A stretch of DNA of 64,000 nt from NCBI RefSeq assembly GCF_003112535.1, contig NZ_BEWA01000021.1, positions 62,001 through 126,000 of the forward strand, in the 5' to 3' direction. This DNA comes from Streptomyces rishiriensis. Lineage in GTDB: Bacteria; Actinomycetota; Actinomycetes; Streptomycetales; Streptomycetaceae. Made by a program: the position numbers and the translations under genes. Each line of letters starts with the position of its first letter. The first letter of the stretch is position 1. The notes below the pieces were generated by a model. That model did no database searches. It was not told the origin of the DNA and saw only the letters and a program-made list of their open reading frames with translations. Below are positions 42,563 to 50,490 of this stretch, piece after piece.

Positions 42563-42921
42563 CCGGCCCTCACGCGAAAACCGTGCCGGCGGCGCCTGTC
42601 GCACTTCCGCGCCGCCGGCCCGGCCCGTCTGCCGGCCCGGCTGTTCGTGCCCCTGATGCGGTCAGCCGGCCGCTGATGTCGTCCCCTGCCGCGACGTCCG
42701 CGCGCGCCGCCCGGAGCCAGGTCTCCCGCACGGCGTCATCCTCCGCCTCGCCGAGCGAGCCGGGTCCCCGTCCGCGTCGCCGCTGTGCCGAGGTGCGCGC
42801 GAAGATCACAGCACGCTCCCGGTCGGCCGCGCCAACGTCTTCCCGTGCGGGGCGGCCCGCTAGGCTCGGGCCACCCGGAGCGGGCGCTCCGGCGGCGGCC
42901 CGGAGACGGCAGGGGGCGGAC
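42563..42921. other. Intergenic stretch holding a sigma-factor remnant and the M55 promoter
   Basis: These 359 bases contain the reverse-strand ECF sigma remnant (42660-42807, listed separately) and TAGGCT (42861-42866), a likely -10 for the peptidase gene at 42922. Otherwise nothing coding is supported. Confidence 0.55.
42660..42807 (-). pseudogene. Remnant of an ECF sigma factor (region 2)
   Basis: Reverse-strand translation from 42761 to 42660 reads GSLGEAEDDAVRETWLRAAR then AD, which closely follows the region 2 signature of SigJ-like ECF sigma factors as I know it (GSxxEAEDxVQExWLRL.R.D). Just upstream, in another frame (42807 to about 42772), DLRAHLGTAATRT resembles the preceding region 2.1 segment (RPxLxxxAYRM). 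So a frameshift separates the two parts. Neither the N-terminus nor regions 3-4 remain. No start codon or ribosome site serves it. It is read as a decayed gene, opposite in strand to its neighbours. Confidence 0.55.
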
Positions 42922-43755
42922 GTGAAGATCCTCATCAGCGCCGACATGGAGGGCGCCACCGGTGTCACCTGGCCCGCCGACGTGCTGCCCGGGACCCCGC
43001 AGTGGGAGCGCTGCCGGTCGATGTTCACCTCGGACGTGAACGCCGCCGCGGTGGGTTTCTTCGACGGCGGGGCGGACGAGGTCCTGGTCAACGAGGCCCA
43101 CTGGACCATGCGCAACCTGCTCCTCGAACAGCTCGACGAACGGGTCGAGATGCTCACCGGCCGGCACAAGGCCCTCTCCATGGTCGAGGGCGTCCAGCAC
43201 GGCGACGTCGACGGCATCGCGTTCGTCGGCTACCACGCGGGCGCCGGAGCCGAGGGCGTGCTCGCCCACACCTACCTCGCCAACTCGATCACCGGCGTCT
43301 GGCTGAACGACGTGCGCGCCAGCGAGGGGCTGCTCAACGCCCATCTCGTGGCCGAGTACGGCGTGCCGGTCGTCCTGGTCACCGGCGACGACGTCGCCTG
43401 CGAGGACGCGCTCGGCTACGCGCCCGAGGCGCTGAAGGTCGCCGTGAAGGACCATGTCTCGCGCTACGCCGCCGTGTGCCGCACACCGGCCCGCACCGCC
43501 GCCGACATCCGGGCCGCGGCGAAGGCGGCGACGGGGCTGGCGATCCGTCAGGAACCGGTCTCGGCAGGGCCGTTCACCGTGGCCGTGGAGTTCGACGCCG
43601 AGCACCTCGCGGCAGCGGCCACCGTGGTGCCCGGCGTCGCCCGCATCGGCGAACGCAAGGCCGCGTACACCGGCGCGACCATGTACGAGGCGATCCGCAC
43701 GTTCAAGGCGGTCACCACGATCGCCTCGGCCGCGATCGAGGAGCAGTATGGCTGA
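42922..43755 (+). CDS. M55-family D-aminopeptidase (DppA type)
   Basis: The 277-residue protein has the M55 metal site at its N-terminus, ISADMEGATG, with D8 and E10 as zinc ligands. Other family blocks are VNEAHWTMRNLL, ALSMVEGV, FVGYHAGAG (histidine ligand) and LVTGDDVACEDA. DppA-type enzymes release D-amino acids from D-amino-acid-containing peptides. GTG follows CAGGGGGCGGAC. A -10 (TAGGCT, 42861-42866) lies upstream. It is the first of four consecutive peptidase genes on this strand. The family is decameric in Bacillus; nothing here tests that. Confidence 0.92.
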   Translation: MKILISADMEGATGVTWPADVLPGTPQWERCRSMFTSDVNAAAVGFFDGGADEVLVNEAHWTMRNLLLEQLDERVEMLTGRHKALSMVEGVQHGDVDGIAFVGYHAGAGAEGVLAHTYLANSITGVWLNDVRASEGLLNAHLVAEYGVPVVLVTGDDVACEDALGYAPEALKVAVKDHVSRYAAVCRTPARTAADIRAAAKAATGLAIRQEPVSAGPFTVAVEFDAEHLAAAATVVPGVARIGERKAAYTGATMYEAIRTFKAVTTIASAAIEEQYG

Positions 43756-43811
43756 GCGGCCGGGAACGGCGAGCGCAGCAGGAAGACGGCGGGAAGACGA
43801 GCAGGAGCGGC

Positions 43812-45116
43812 ATGGCTGACGCGCAGGCGCGGGACGAGGTCGTCCGGTTCACCTCGGACCTCATCCGCATCGACACCACCAACCGGGGCGGCGGGGACTG
43901 CCGTGAGCGGCCCGCCGCCGAGTACGCCGCGGCGCTGCTGGCCGAGGCGGGCATCGAGCCCACCCTGCTGGAGCGCACCCCGGGGCGCACCAACGTCGTC
44001 GCCCGCGTCGAGGGCGCCGACCCGTCCGCAGACGCGCTGCTGCTCCACGGCCATCTGGACGTCGTCCCCGCCGAGGCCGCCGACTGGAGCGTGCACCCCT
44101 TCTCCGGGGAGGTGCGCGACGGGGTCGTGTGGGGGCGCGGCGCGGTCGACATGAAGAACATGGACGCGATGATCCTGGCCGTGCTGCGGGCCTGGGCCCG
44201 GGAGGGCGTGCGGCCCCGGCGCGATCTCGTCATCGCCTTCACCGCCGACGAGGAGGCCAGCGCCGAGGACGGTTCCGGCTTCCTCGCCGACCGTCACCCG
44301 CACCTGTTCGACGGCTGCACCGAGGCCGTCGGCGAATCGGGCGGGTTCTCCTTCCACGACGGCGCCGGACGCGAGATCTACCCCATCGCGGCGGGCGAGC
44401 GCGGCACCGGCTGGCTGAAGCTCACCGCGCGAGGGCGCGCCGGGCACGGCTCCAAGGTCAACCGCGAGAACGCGGTGACGCGGCTGGCCGCGGCCGTCGC
44501 CCGCATCGGCGAGCACGTCTGGCCGCCCCGGCTCACGCCGACCGTCGCCGCCGCGCTCACCGAACTGGCCGCGCTGTACGGCGTCGACGCCGACCTCGAC
44601 GACGTGGACGCCCTGCTGGGCAAGCTGGGCCCGGCCGCAGCCCTGGTCGAGGCGACCGTGCGCAACAGTGCCAACCCGACCATGCTGGACGCCGGTTACA
44701 AGGTCAACGTGATCCCGGGAGAGGCAGCCGCCTTCGTGGACGGCCGGTATCTCGTGGGCGCCGAGGACGAGTTCTGCGCCACCCTCGACGAACTCACCGG
44801 CCCCGACGTCGACTGGGAGTTCCACCACCGCGAAGTCGCCCTCCAGGCACCGGTGGACGCGCCGCTGTACGCCCGGATGCGCGCCGCCGTCGAGGAGTTC
44901 GCGCCCGAGGGGCATGTGGTGCCGTACTGCATGTCGGGCGGCACGGACGCCAAGCAGTTCTCGCGGCTCGGAATCACCGGCTACGGCTTCGCGCCGCTGA
45001 AGCTCCCCGAGGGCCTCGACTACCAGGCGCTCTTCCACGGCGTGGACGAACGGGTCCCGGTCGAGGCGCTGCACTTCGGCGTCCGCGTCCTCGACCGGTT
45101 CCTGCGGACGGCCTAG
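43812..45116 (+). CDS. M20-family metallopeptidase
   Basis: The 434-residue protein is a di-zinc M20 peptidase/deacylase. Metal ligands are seen in LLHGHLDVVP (H81, D83), GRGAVDMKN, TADEEASAEDG and GESGG; SGGTDAKQFSRLGI near 376 supplies the last histidine-equivalent region. The dimerisation domain lies near 190-310 (ARGRAGHGSKVNRENAV). The substrate could be a dipeptide or an N-acyl amino acid. AGGAG lies 7 bases before the ATG, 56 bases after the M55 gene. The run of peptidase genes suggests peptide catabolism, perhaps of peptidoglycan peptides. Confidence 0.92.
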   Translation: MADAQARDEVVRFTSDLIRIDTTNRGGGDCRERPAAEYAAALLAEAGIEPTLLERTPGRTNVVARVEGADPSADALLLHGHLDVVPAEAADWSVHPFSGEVRDGVVWGRGAVDMKNMDAMILAVLRAWAREGVRPRRDLVIAFTADEEASAEDGSGFLADRHPHLFDGCTEAVGESGGFSFHDGAGREIYPIAAGERGTGWLKLTARGRAGHGSKVNRENAVTRLAAAVARIGEHVWPPRLTPTVAAALTELAALYGVDADLDDVDALLGKLGPAAALVEATVRNSANPTMLDAGYKVNVIPGEAAAFVDGRYLVGAEDEFCATLDELTGPDVDWEFHHREVALQAPVDAPLYARMRAAVEEFAPEGHVVPYCMSGGTDAKQFSRLGITGYGFAPLKLPEGLDYQALFHGVDERVPVEALHFGVRVLDRFLRTA

Positions 45117-45132
45117 GCGGACGGGGGACGAC

Positions 45133-47070
45133 GTGCGGGTCCTGCCCTACGGCTCCTGGCCGTCGCCGATCGAGGCGTCCCTGGCCGCCGCCCACGACGG
45201 GCGCCCCGACCACGTCGGCTTCGTCGGCGACGAGGTGTGGTGGACCGCGCCCCGGCCCGCCGAGAACGGGCGTCGCACCCTGGTGCGGCGGCGCGCGGAC
45301 GGCACGCAGGAGTCGGTCCTGCCCGCTCCCTGGAACGTCCGCAGCCGCGTCGTCGAGTACGGCGGCCACCCCTGGGCCGGCGGGGACGCGGCAGACGGAC
45401 TCCTCGTGGTGTTCGCGCACTTCGCCGACCAGCGGCTGTACGCCTACGAGCCGGACCGCGGCGGCGATCCGCGCCCGCTCACCCCCCTCTCCCCGGTGGG
45501 CGGCGGACTGCGCTGGGCCGAGCCGCAGTTGCTCCTCGGCCGGGGCGAAGTCTGGTGCGTGCTGGAGGAGTTCACCGGCGACGGACCCACCGACCTGCGC
45601 CGTGTCCTGGCCGCCGTGCCGCTGGACGGCTCGGCCGCCCACGACCGCACCGCGGTACGCGAACTCACCGACGACAGCCGCCGTTTCGTCACCGGCGCCC
45701 GCCTCTCGCCTGACGGCCGGCGGGCGGCCTGGCTGGCCTGGGACCATCCGCTGATGCCCTGGGAGGGCACGGACGTCGTCGTCGCCGACGTCACCGCCGA
45801 CGGCCGCCTCGGCGACGCACGCGTCGTGGCCGGCGGGCCGGGGGAGTCGATCGCACAGGTCGACTGGACCCGGCCGGCGGGCGGCGAGGGGTGGCCGGCG
45901 GGCGGGGCGGCGGGCGAGGGCCTGCTCTACACGAGCGACCGCAGCGGCTGGTGGAACCTGTACCGCGACCACACCCCGCTGTGCCCGCGCGCGGAGGAGT
46001 TCGGCGGAGCCCTGTGGACGCTCGGCCGGCGCTGGTTCGCCCCGCTGGAGAACGGGCTGGTCGCCGTCGTCCACGGCCGGGGCGCCACCGCGCTCGGCAT
46101 CCTCGATCCGCAGACCGGCGAACTCGTCGACGCGGCCGGACCCTGGACCGAGTTCGCGCCCACCCTGGCGGCGCGCGGCGATGCCGTCGTCGCGGTCGCG
46201 GCCAGCCCGCGCAGCGCCTACGAGGTGGTGGAGCTGGACGCCCGCACCGGCCGGGCCCGGGTCATCGGCGCCGCGCACGACGACGCGGTGGACCCGGCCT
46301 ACTATCCCGAGCCCCGGATCCGCACCTTCACCGGGCCCGACGGCCGCGACGTCCACGCCCACGTCTACCCGCCCCACCACCCCGCCGTCGTCGCCCCCGG
46401 CCACGAGCTGCCGCCCTACGTCGTGTGGGCGCACGGCGGCCCCACCGACCGCGCCCCGCTGGTCCTGGACCTGGAGATCGCCTACTTCACCTCGCGGGGC
46501 ATCGGGGTGGCCGAGGTGGACTACGGCGGGTCGACCGGCTACGGCAGGCAGTACCGGGAGCGGCTGCGCGAGCAGTGGGGCGTCGTCGACGTCGAGGACT
46601 GCGCGGCCGTCGCCCTGGCCCTCGCCGACGAGGGCGCCGCCGACCGCGAGCGGCTGGCGATCCGCGGCGGCAGCGCGGGCGGCTGGACCGCCGCCGTCTC
46701 GCTGACCGGCGCCGACGTCTACGCCTGCGGCACGATCCGCTACCCCGTGCTGGATCTGGCGGGCTGGGCGACGGGGGAGACCCACGACTTCGAGTCGCGC
46801 TACCCGGACAGTCTCGTCGGACCCCTCGCCGAGGTGCCCGCCCGGTACGCGGAGCGCTCGCCCGTCGAGCACGCCGAGCGGATCACCGTGCCGTTCCTGC
46901 TTCTTCAGGGCCTGGACGACGTGATCTGCCCGCCCGGCCAGTGCGAACGGTTCCTCGACCGGCTGACCCGGCTCGCCGGGCGGCCGGTTCCGCACGCGTA
47001 TCTCGCGTTCGAGGGGGAGGGGCACGGCTTCCGGCGGGCCTCGACGACGGTCCGGGCCCTGGAGGCCTAG
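45133..47070 (+). CDS. S9 prolyl-oligopeptidase-family peptidase, ended by a premature amber codon
   Basis: The 645-residue protein has an N-terminal beta-propeller (about 20-395) and a C-terminal alpha/beta hydrolase domain. The catalytic serine is S514 in RGGSAGGW; QGLDDVI and EGEGHGF supply Asp and His. The GTG start follows GGGGGACGAC. The stop TAG (47068-47070) lies after RALEA. Immediately beyond it the frame continues for 22 codons (LSLYAQVFGLNPPGE then ASLELVR) to a TGA that overlaps the next gene's GTG start by 4 bases. That arrangement, and the family's usual ending, indicate that TAG replaced an original GAG. The catalytic triad is intact, so the product may still be active. Confidence 0.9.
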   Translation: MRVLPYGSWPSPIEASLAAAHDGRPDHVGFVGDEVWWTAPRPAENGRRTLVRRRADGTQESVLPAPWNVRSRVVEYGGHPWAGGDAADGLLVVFAHFADQRLYAYEPDRGGDPRPLTPLSPVGGGLRWAEPQLLLGRGEVWCVLEEFTGDGPTDLRRVLAAVPLDGSAAHDRTAVRELTDDSRRFVTGARLSPDGRRAAWLAWDHPLMPWEGTDVVVADVTADGRLGDARVVAGGPGESIAQVDWTRPAGGEGWPAGGAAGEGLLYTSDRSGWWNLYRDHTPLCPRAEEFGGALWTLGRRWFAPLENGLVAVVHGRGATALGILDPQTGELVDAAGPWTEFAPTLAARGDAVVAVAASPRSAYEVVELDARTGRARVIGAAHDDAVDPAYYPEPRIRTFTGPDGRDVHAHVYPPHHPAVVAPGHELPPYVVWAHGGPTDRAPLVLDLEIAYFTSRGIGVAEVDYGGSTGYGRQYRERLREQWGVVDVEDCAAVALALADEGAADRERLAIRGGSAGGWTAAVSLTGADVYACGTIRYPVLDLAGWATGETHDFESRYPDSLVGPLAEVPARYAERSPVEHAERITVPFLLLQGLDDVICPPGQCERFLDRLTRLAGRPVPHAYLAFEGEGHGFRRASTTVRALEA

Positions 47071-47139
47071 CTGTCGCTGTACGCTCAGGTCTTCGGGCTG
47101 AATCCGCCCGGTGAGGCGAGCCTGGAGCTTGTGCGGTGA
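47071..47139 (+). other. Former C-terminal coding tail of the S9 peptidase beyond the amber codon
   Basis: Twenty-two in-frame sense codons with normal Streptomyces codon use follow the TAG, then TGA at 47137-47139. The TGA overlaps the GTG (47136-47138) of the LD-carboxypeptidase gene, the coupling normally seen between real neighbours. The sequence looks like the typical amphipathic end of this family. Confidence 0.7.
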
Positions 47140-48059
47140 AGGAACTCGTACGGCCGGTGCGGCCGGCCCCCGGCGCCCGGGTCGCGGTCGTCGCGCCCAG
47201 CGGACCGGTGGTGGAGGAGCGGCTGCAGGCCGGTCTCGACCTGCTGCGCGGCTGGGACCTCGACCCGGTCGTCGCCCCCCATGTGCTGGACCGCCACCGC
47301 AGCCTGCCCCACCTCGCGGGCGCCGACGCCGACCGGGCGGCCGATCTGCAGAGCGCCTGGTGCGACCCGACCGTCGACGTCGTGCTGTGCGCACGCGGCG
47401 GCTACGGCGCCCAGCGCCTCGTCGACCTGCTCGACTGGGACGCCATGCGGGCGGCCGGGCCGAAGGTCTTCATCGGGTTCAGCGACAGCACCGCCCTGCA
47501 CGAGGCGTTCGCCGTGCGGCTGGGCCTGGCCACGCTCTACGGACCGGTGGCCGCGGGCATCGACTTCGTCAAGAACGCCCGCGCACAGGAACACCTCCGC
47601 GCCACTCTGTTCGCCCCCGAGACCGTCCGCACGCTCCGCTCCGGCGGCGTCCCCCTGGCGCCGGGACGGGCGAGGGGCGTCACCCTGGGCGGCTGTCTGA
47701 CGCTGCTCGCCACCGGCTACGGCACCCCGCACTCCCGGGCCGGCGCCCGTGGCGGCCTGCTGCTCCTCGAGGACGTGGGCGAGCCGCCGTACAGCGTCGA
47801 CCGGGCCCTGACCCAGCTCCTGCGCACCGGCTGGCTGGACGGCGTCGCGGGCGTGGCGCTCGGCTCCTGGCATCGGTGCGGCCCCTACGAGGAACTGCGT
47901 CCGGTCCTGGCCGACCGGCTCGGCGGCCTCGGCGTCCCCGTGGTCGAGGAGCTCGGCTTCGGCCACTGCGAGGGGGCGCTGACCGTGCCCTTCGGCGTGG
48001 GCGCGGTACTCGACGCAGACGAGGGCACGCTCACCCTCGACGCCCCGGCGCTGCGCTGA
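47136..48059 (+). CDS. LD-carboxypeptidase (S66 family)
   Basis: The 307-residue serine peptidase has the S66 fold. The nucleophile S116 lies in IGFSDSTALHEAF, the glutamate in LLLLEDVGEPPY (near 215) and the histidine in LGFGHCEGALTVPFG (near 278). The N-terminal VAVVAPSGPV is typical. LdcA enzymes cut the L,D-bond of peptidoglycan tetrapeptides during muropeptide recycling; related MccF proteins act on microcins. The GTG overlaps the inferred original stop of the S9 peptidase gene by 4 bases. Because translation of that gene now stops 66 bases earlier, coupling may be weakened. Confidence 0.92.
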   Translation: MKELVRPVRPAPGARVAVVAPSGPVVEERLQAGLDLLRGWDLDPVVAPHVLDRHRSLPHLAGADADRAADLQSAWCDPTVDVVLCARGGYGAQRLVDLLDWDAMRAAGPKVFIGFSDSTALHEAFAVRLGLATLYGPVAAGIDFVKNARAQEHLRATLFAPETVRTLRSGGVPLAPGRARGVTLGGCLTLLATGYGTPHSRAGARGGLLLLEDVGEPPYSVDRALTQLLRTGWLDGVAGVALGSWHRCGPYEELRPVLADRLGGLGVPVVEELGFGHCEGALTVPFGVGAVLDADEGTLTLDAPALR

Positions 48060-48129
48060 CCTCGCGGCCGCGTCACCCGCAGGGCAGTCCCACCGAGCGG
48101 GTGCGAGGCGCCCGGCCCACGCTGGTCGT

Positions 48130-48408
48130 ATGACCCCCAGGACCCCGAAGAGCCCCAAAACTTCGAAGACAGCCGAGAGCGGCGGGAAGAGCGGCGGCCT
48201 GGGCGCGGCGGCGACGCCCGGCCGGATCGCCGTCCTGGTGCTGGCCGCCCTCGCCCTGGTCTTCGTCTTCGGCAACACCCGCGCCACGAAGATCCGGCTG
48301 CTGGTCCCCGTGGTGACGATGCCCCTGTGGACGGCCCTGCTGGCCACGGGCCTGATCGGCGCGCTGTGCGGGGCGTACTTCGCCTACACCAGGACCCGGC
48401 GGAGATAG
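48130..48408 (+). CDS. LapA-type (DUF1049) small membrane protein
   Basis: The 92-residue protein has a charged, disordered N-terminus (1-30) and two hydrophobic helices (about 31-48 and 62-84) with the FGNTRATKIRLLVPVVTMPLW connection typical of LapA/DUF1049 proteins. In enterobacteria LapA is linked to envelope assembly; the role in Streptomyces is unknown. No ribosome site is evident; CACGCT lies six bases before the ATG, so a leaderless start is possible. Confidence 0.8.
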   Translation: MTPRTPKSPKTSKTAESGGKSGGLGAAATPGRIAVLVLAALALVFVFGNTRATKIRLLVPVVTMPLWTALLATGLIGALCGAYFAYTRTRRR

Positions 48409-48428
48409 CCTCGTCGTACGCTGTCCGG

Positions 48429-48980
48429 ATGCCGCACACCGGATCTGCTTACCTGGCCGAGGGGCCCCGCGTCGGGCTGCGCCACTTCACCTACGCGGAC
48501 GGGCCCGAGTTCACCGCCCGGGTCCGCGAGAGCAAGGACCTCCACCGTCCGTGGCTGTACCCGCCGGCCTCCGCCGACGCGTACACGGCCTACGCGAGCC
48601 GTCTCATCGAGGACCCGTCGAAGGTCGGCTTCCTCGTGTGCACCCGGGAGGACGGGGCGCTCGCCGGGTTCGTCAACATCAACAACATCGTCCAGGGCGC
48701 GTTCCAGTCCGGTGCGCTCGGCTACGGCGTCTTCGCGCACGCGGCCGGACGCGGGCTGATGCGCGAGGCCCTCGGACTGGCGGTGGGCCACGCCTTCGGG
48801 CCGCTGCGGCTGCACCGGCTGGAGATCAACGCACAGCCCGGCAACACCGCCTCGATCGCCCTGGCCCGCGCCTGCGGCTTCCGGCGCGAGGGTTTCTCCC
48901 CGAAGATGATCCACATCGACGGGGAGTGGCGGGACCACGAGCGCTGGGCGATCACCGCCGAGATGCGGGCTTCCGGTTGA
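48429..48980 (+). CDS. RimJ/RimL-type GNAT acetyltransferase
   Basis: The 183-residue protein is a GNAT of the ribosomal-protein alanine acetyltransferase type: VGLRHFTYADGPEF at the start, GALGYGVFAHAAGRGLMREAL (acetyl-CoA loop), LHRLEINAQPGNTASIALARACGFRREG, and a C-terminal DHERWAITAEM. The substrate is probably a protein N-terminus or amino group, not determined. TACGCT (48417-48422) lies six bases before the ATG and no ribosome site is present, so the message should be leaderless. Its end overlaps the convergent DUF6204 gene by 29 bases. Confidence 0.9.
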   Translation: MPHTGSAYLAEGPRVGLRHFTYADGPEFTARVRESKDLHRPWLYPPASADAYTAYASRLIEDPSKVGFLVCTREDGALAGFVNINNIVQGAFQSGALGYGVFAHAAGRGLMREALGLAVGHAFGPLRLHRLEINAQPGNTASIALARACGFRREGFSPKMIHIDGEWRDHERWAITAEMRASG

Positions 48981-49299
48981 CCTTCATGGTGTCGAGGTCC
49001 GTGACCGTCGACTTCAGCCCGGTGAAGCCGTAGTCCAGCGCGCGCAGCGTCGTCTCGGCGCGTTCCTCGGCGAGCGCGCCCGCCATCTCCTCGCCGTCGG
49101 CCGCGTCCGAGACCACCACGAAGCGCATCGAGAAGTGCTTCAGCGGCGACGGCTGGTACGACAGCGTGCCCTCCTCGGTGAACCGCATGCTCGTCAGGCC
49201 GTGCTCGGCGGCCTCGGCGAGCAGCCGGGCACGGGCCTCCTCGGTGAGACCGTCCCACGTGCCGCGGACGATCACCCGGTAGGTGTGCTGCTCACTCAC
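48952..49299 (-). CDS. DUF6204-type protein
   Basis: The 115-residue protein begins TYRVIVRGTWDGLTEEARAR and continues LLAEAAEHGLTSMRFTEEGTL, FSMRFVVVSDAADGEE, DYGFTGLKSTVTDLDTMKV. This is the pattern of the small DUF6204 proteins common in Streptomyces; the fold looks like a ferredoxin-like alpha/beta sandwich. The function is unknown. GTG at 49299 is supported by AAGGAG 6 bases upstream. That ribosome site is inside a strong hairpin (49301-49334), so translation is probably controlled or the transcript starts within the hairpin. Confidence 0.82.
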   Translation of the reverse strand: MSEQHTYRVIVRGTWDGLTEEARARLLAEAAEHGLTSMRFTEEGTLSYQPSPLKHFSMRFVVVSDAADGEEMAGALAEERAETTLRALDYGFTGLKSTVTDLDTMKVNRKPASRR

Positions 49300-49300
49300 T

Positions 49301-49334
49301 GTCGCTCCTTCGCGTCGGCCGTCGAAGGAGCGAC
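49301..49334 (-). promoter_or_regulatory. Hairpin that sequesters the ribosome site of the DUF6204 gene
   Basis: GTCGCTCCTTCG (49301-49312) pairs perfectly with CGAAGGAGCGAC (49323-49334) around a 10-base loop. In the reverse-strand mRNA the 3' arm holds AAGGAG and ends one base before the GTG, while the 5' arm supplies the anti-ribosome-site TCCTT. It is a ready-made translational switch if transcription starts upstream. Confidence 0.7.
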
Positions 49335-49388
49335 TGTACGTGCGGACGGCCGGCGCGCGCCCGGGATTTTCGCCGTGCGCCGGACGGC

Positions 49389-49739
49389 TCACCGCCCGCC
49401 GCGGTCCGCGTACTCGTACACCGCTCCGTCCGGGTGACGGACGATGAGATTGCGGCCGACCGGCGTCGGCACCGGGCCCGCGATGACGTCCGCGCCCAGT
49501 TCGGTGAGCGTCTTGAGGGCCTCGTCGACGTCCCGGACGGCGATCGTCGCGGCCACCTTGCGCAGCACCTCCAGCTCGGCCGGCGGCCCGCTCATCAGAA
49601 GGAAGCAGCCGACCGCGGCCACCCGCACCCCGCCCCGCTCGAAGCGCAGCGCGGAGACGCCGGCCAGCCGCTCGTAGAAGGCGACCGAGGCATCCAGATC
49701 GTCGACGCAGACACGCAGTGTGGCTCCCAGAATGTCCAT
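49389..49739 (-). CDS. VOC (glyoxalase/bleomycin-resistance) family protein
   Basis: The 116-residue protein has the beta-alpha-beta-beta-beta repeats of the vicinal oxygen chelate fold: LGATLRVCVDDLDASVAFYERL at the N-terminus, AATIAVRDVDEALKTLTELG in the second half, and LIVRHPDGAVYEYADR at the end. The specific activity is unknown. TAGGCT (reverse strand, 49752-49747) lies seven bases before the ATG, another apparently leaderless start. Confidence 0.87.
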   Translation of the reverse strand: MDILGATLRVCVDDLDASVAFYERLAGVSALRFERGGVRVAAVGCFLLMSGPPAELEVLRKVAATIAVRDVDEALKTLTELGADVIAGPVPTPVGRNLIVRHPDGAVYEYADRGGR

Positions 49740-49871
49740 GCGCACGAGCCTAGTTGGGGCGGCGGCGACCGGACGGTCCTTCACCCGATCCCTCCCTTCG
49801 TCCACCTGCCGGCGAACCCGGCCCGCCCCGCGCCGGGCGTGAGGCCTCCTGACCGCGGGTACCCGACGGCC

Positions 49872-50348
49872 ATGGAGCGCATCGACCGCATGGAGCATCT
49901 GGACAGGCATCTCGTCGACGAACTGGCGCAGGTGGCGCGCGAGACGATCCGGGAGGAACTGCGCGAGCAGACCCGCAAGCAGCGTCGCACGGCGATGCTG
50001 TACGCCGCCTCCGGCGCGCTCGCCCTCTACGCCGGCGCCGCCGTCGCGGTCGCGCTCTGCCTGGCCCTCGGCCTCGGGCTTCCGCACTGGGCCGCCGCGC
50101 TGATCACCGCCGCGGTCCTCGGCGTGGCCGCGTATCTGACGCGCAACGCGGCGAAGCCCCGCACCGCCCCGCGGGGCGAGGTGCACGGGCGGCTCGCCGG
50201 GAGCGCGCCGTCGTCCGCGCCGGCCGGGTCCCCCGGACCGCAGTACCCGCCGATGCCGCCGGTCGCGCCGGACGTCCGTCTCCCGGAGCAGGGCGGGGCG
50301 CCTCGCGCGCGGGGCGTCGACCCCGGGGACCCGCATCCGCGGGGCTGA
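49872..50348 (+). CDS. Holin_X-type (phage holin family) membrane protein
   Basis: The 158-residue protein has a charged N-terminal helix (RHLVDELAQVARETIREELRE), two membrane helices (about 40-62 and 66-88), and a Pro/Gly-rich C-terminal tail. The arrangement matches the Holin_X/DUF1469 proteins common in Actinobacteria, which are named for phage holins but are not phage genes here. The function is unknown. A TACCCG element lies six bases before the ATG and there is no ribosome site. Confidence 0.75.
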   Translation: MERIDRMEHLDRHLVDELAQVARETIREELREQTRKQRRTAMLYAASGALALYAGAAVAVALCLALGLGLPHWAAALITAAVLGVAAYLTRNAAKPRTAPRGEVHGRLAGSAPSSAPAGSPGPQYPPMPPVAPDVRLPEQGGAPRARGVDPGDPHPRG

Positions 50349-50414
50349 CCTCCGACGGCGCCGGTCCCGGAGGGAAGCGAACCGGGCCCGGCGAGGCCAT
50401 CGGCGTCCGAGCGA

Positions 50415-50449
50415 CCGGGGCCCCGCGGCACATCGCCGCGGGGCCCCGG
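50415..50449. terminator. Strong bidirectional hairpin terminator
   Basis: CCGGGGCCCCGCGG (50415-50428) pairs perfectly with CCGCGGGGCCCCGG (50436-50449) around a 7-base loop. It lies between the convergent holin-like and LLM oxidoreductase genes and should stop both transcripts. Confidence 0.85.
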
Positions 50450-50490
50450 CATGCGGCGGGGCCGGCCCGCCCGTGTGGGGCCCGCGCCCG

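Noticed and set aside
42736..43605. Long reverse frame opposite the M55 peptidase as a complete gene
   Set aside because: Most is antisense shadow; only the short piece before 42810 resembles a protein, and that was reported as a sigma factor remnant.
49872..50348. Holin-like gene as evidence for a prophage
   Set aside because: Holin_X proteins are ordinary chromosomal genes in Actinobacteria and no other phage gene is near.
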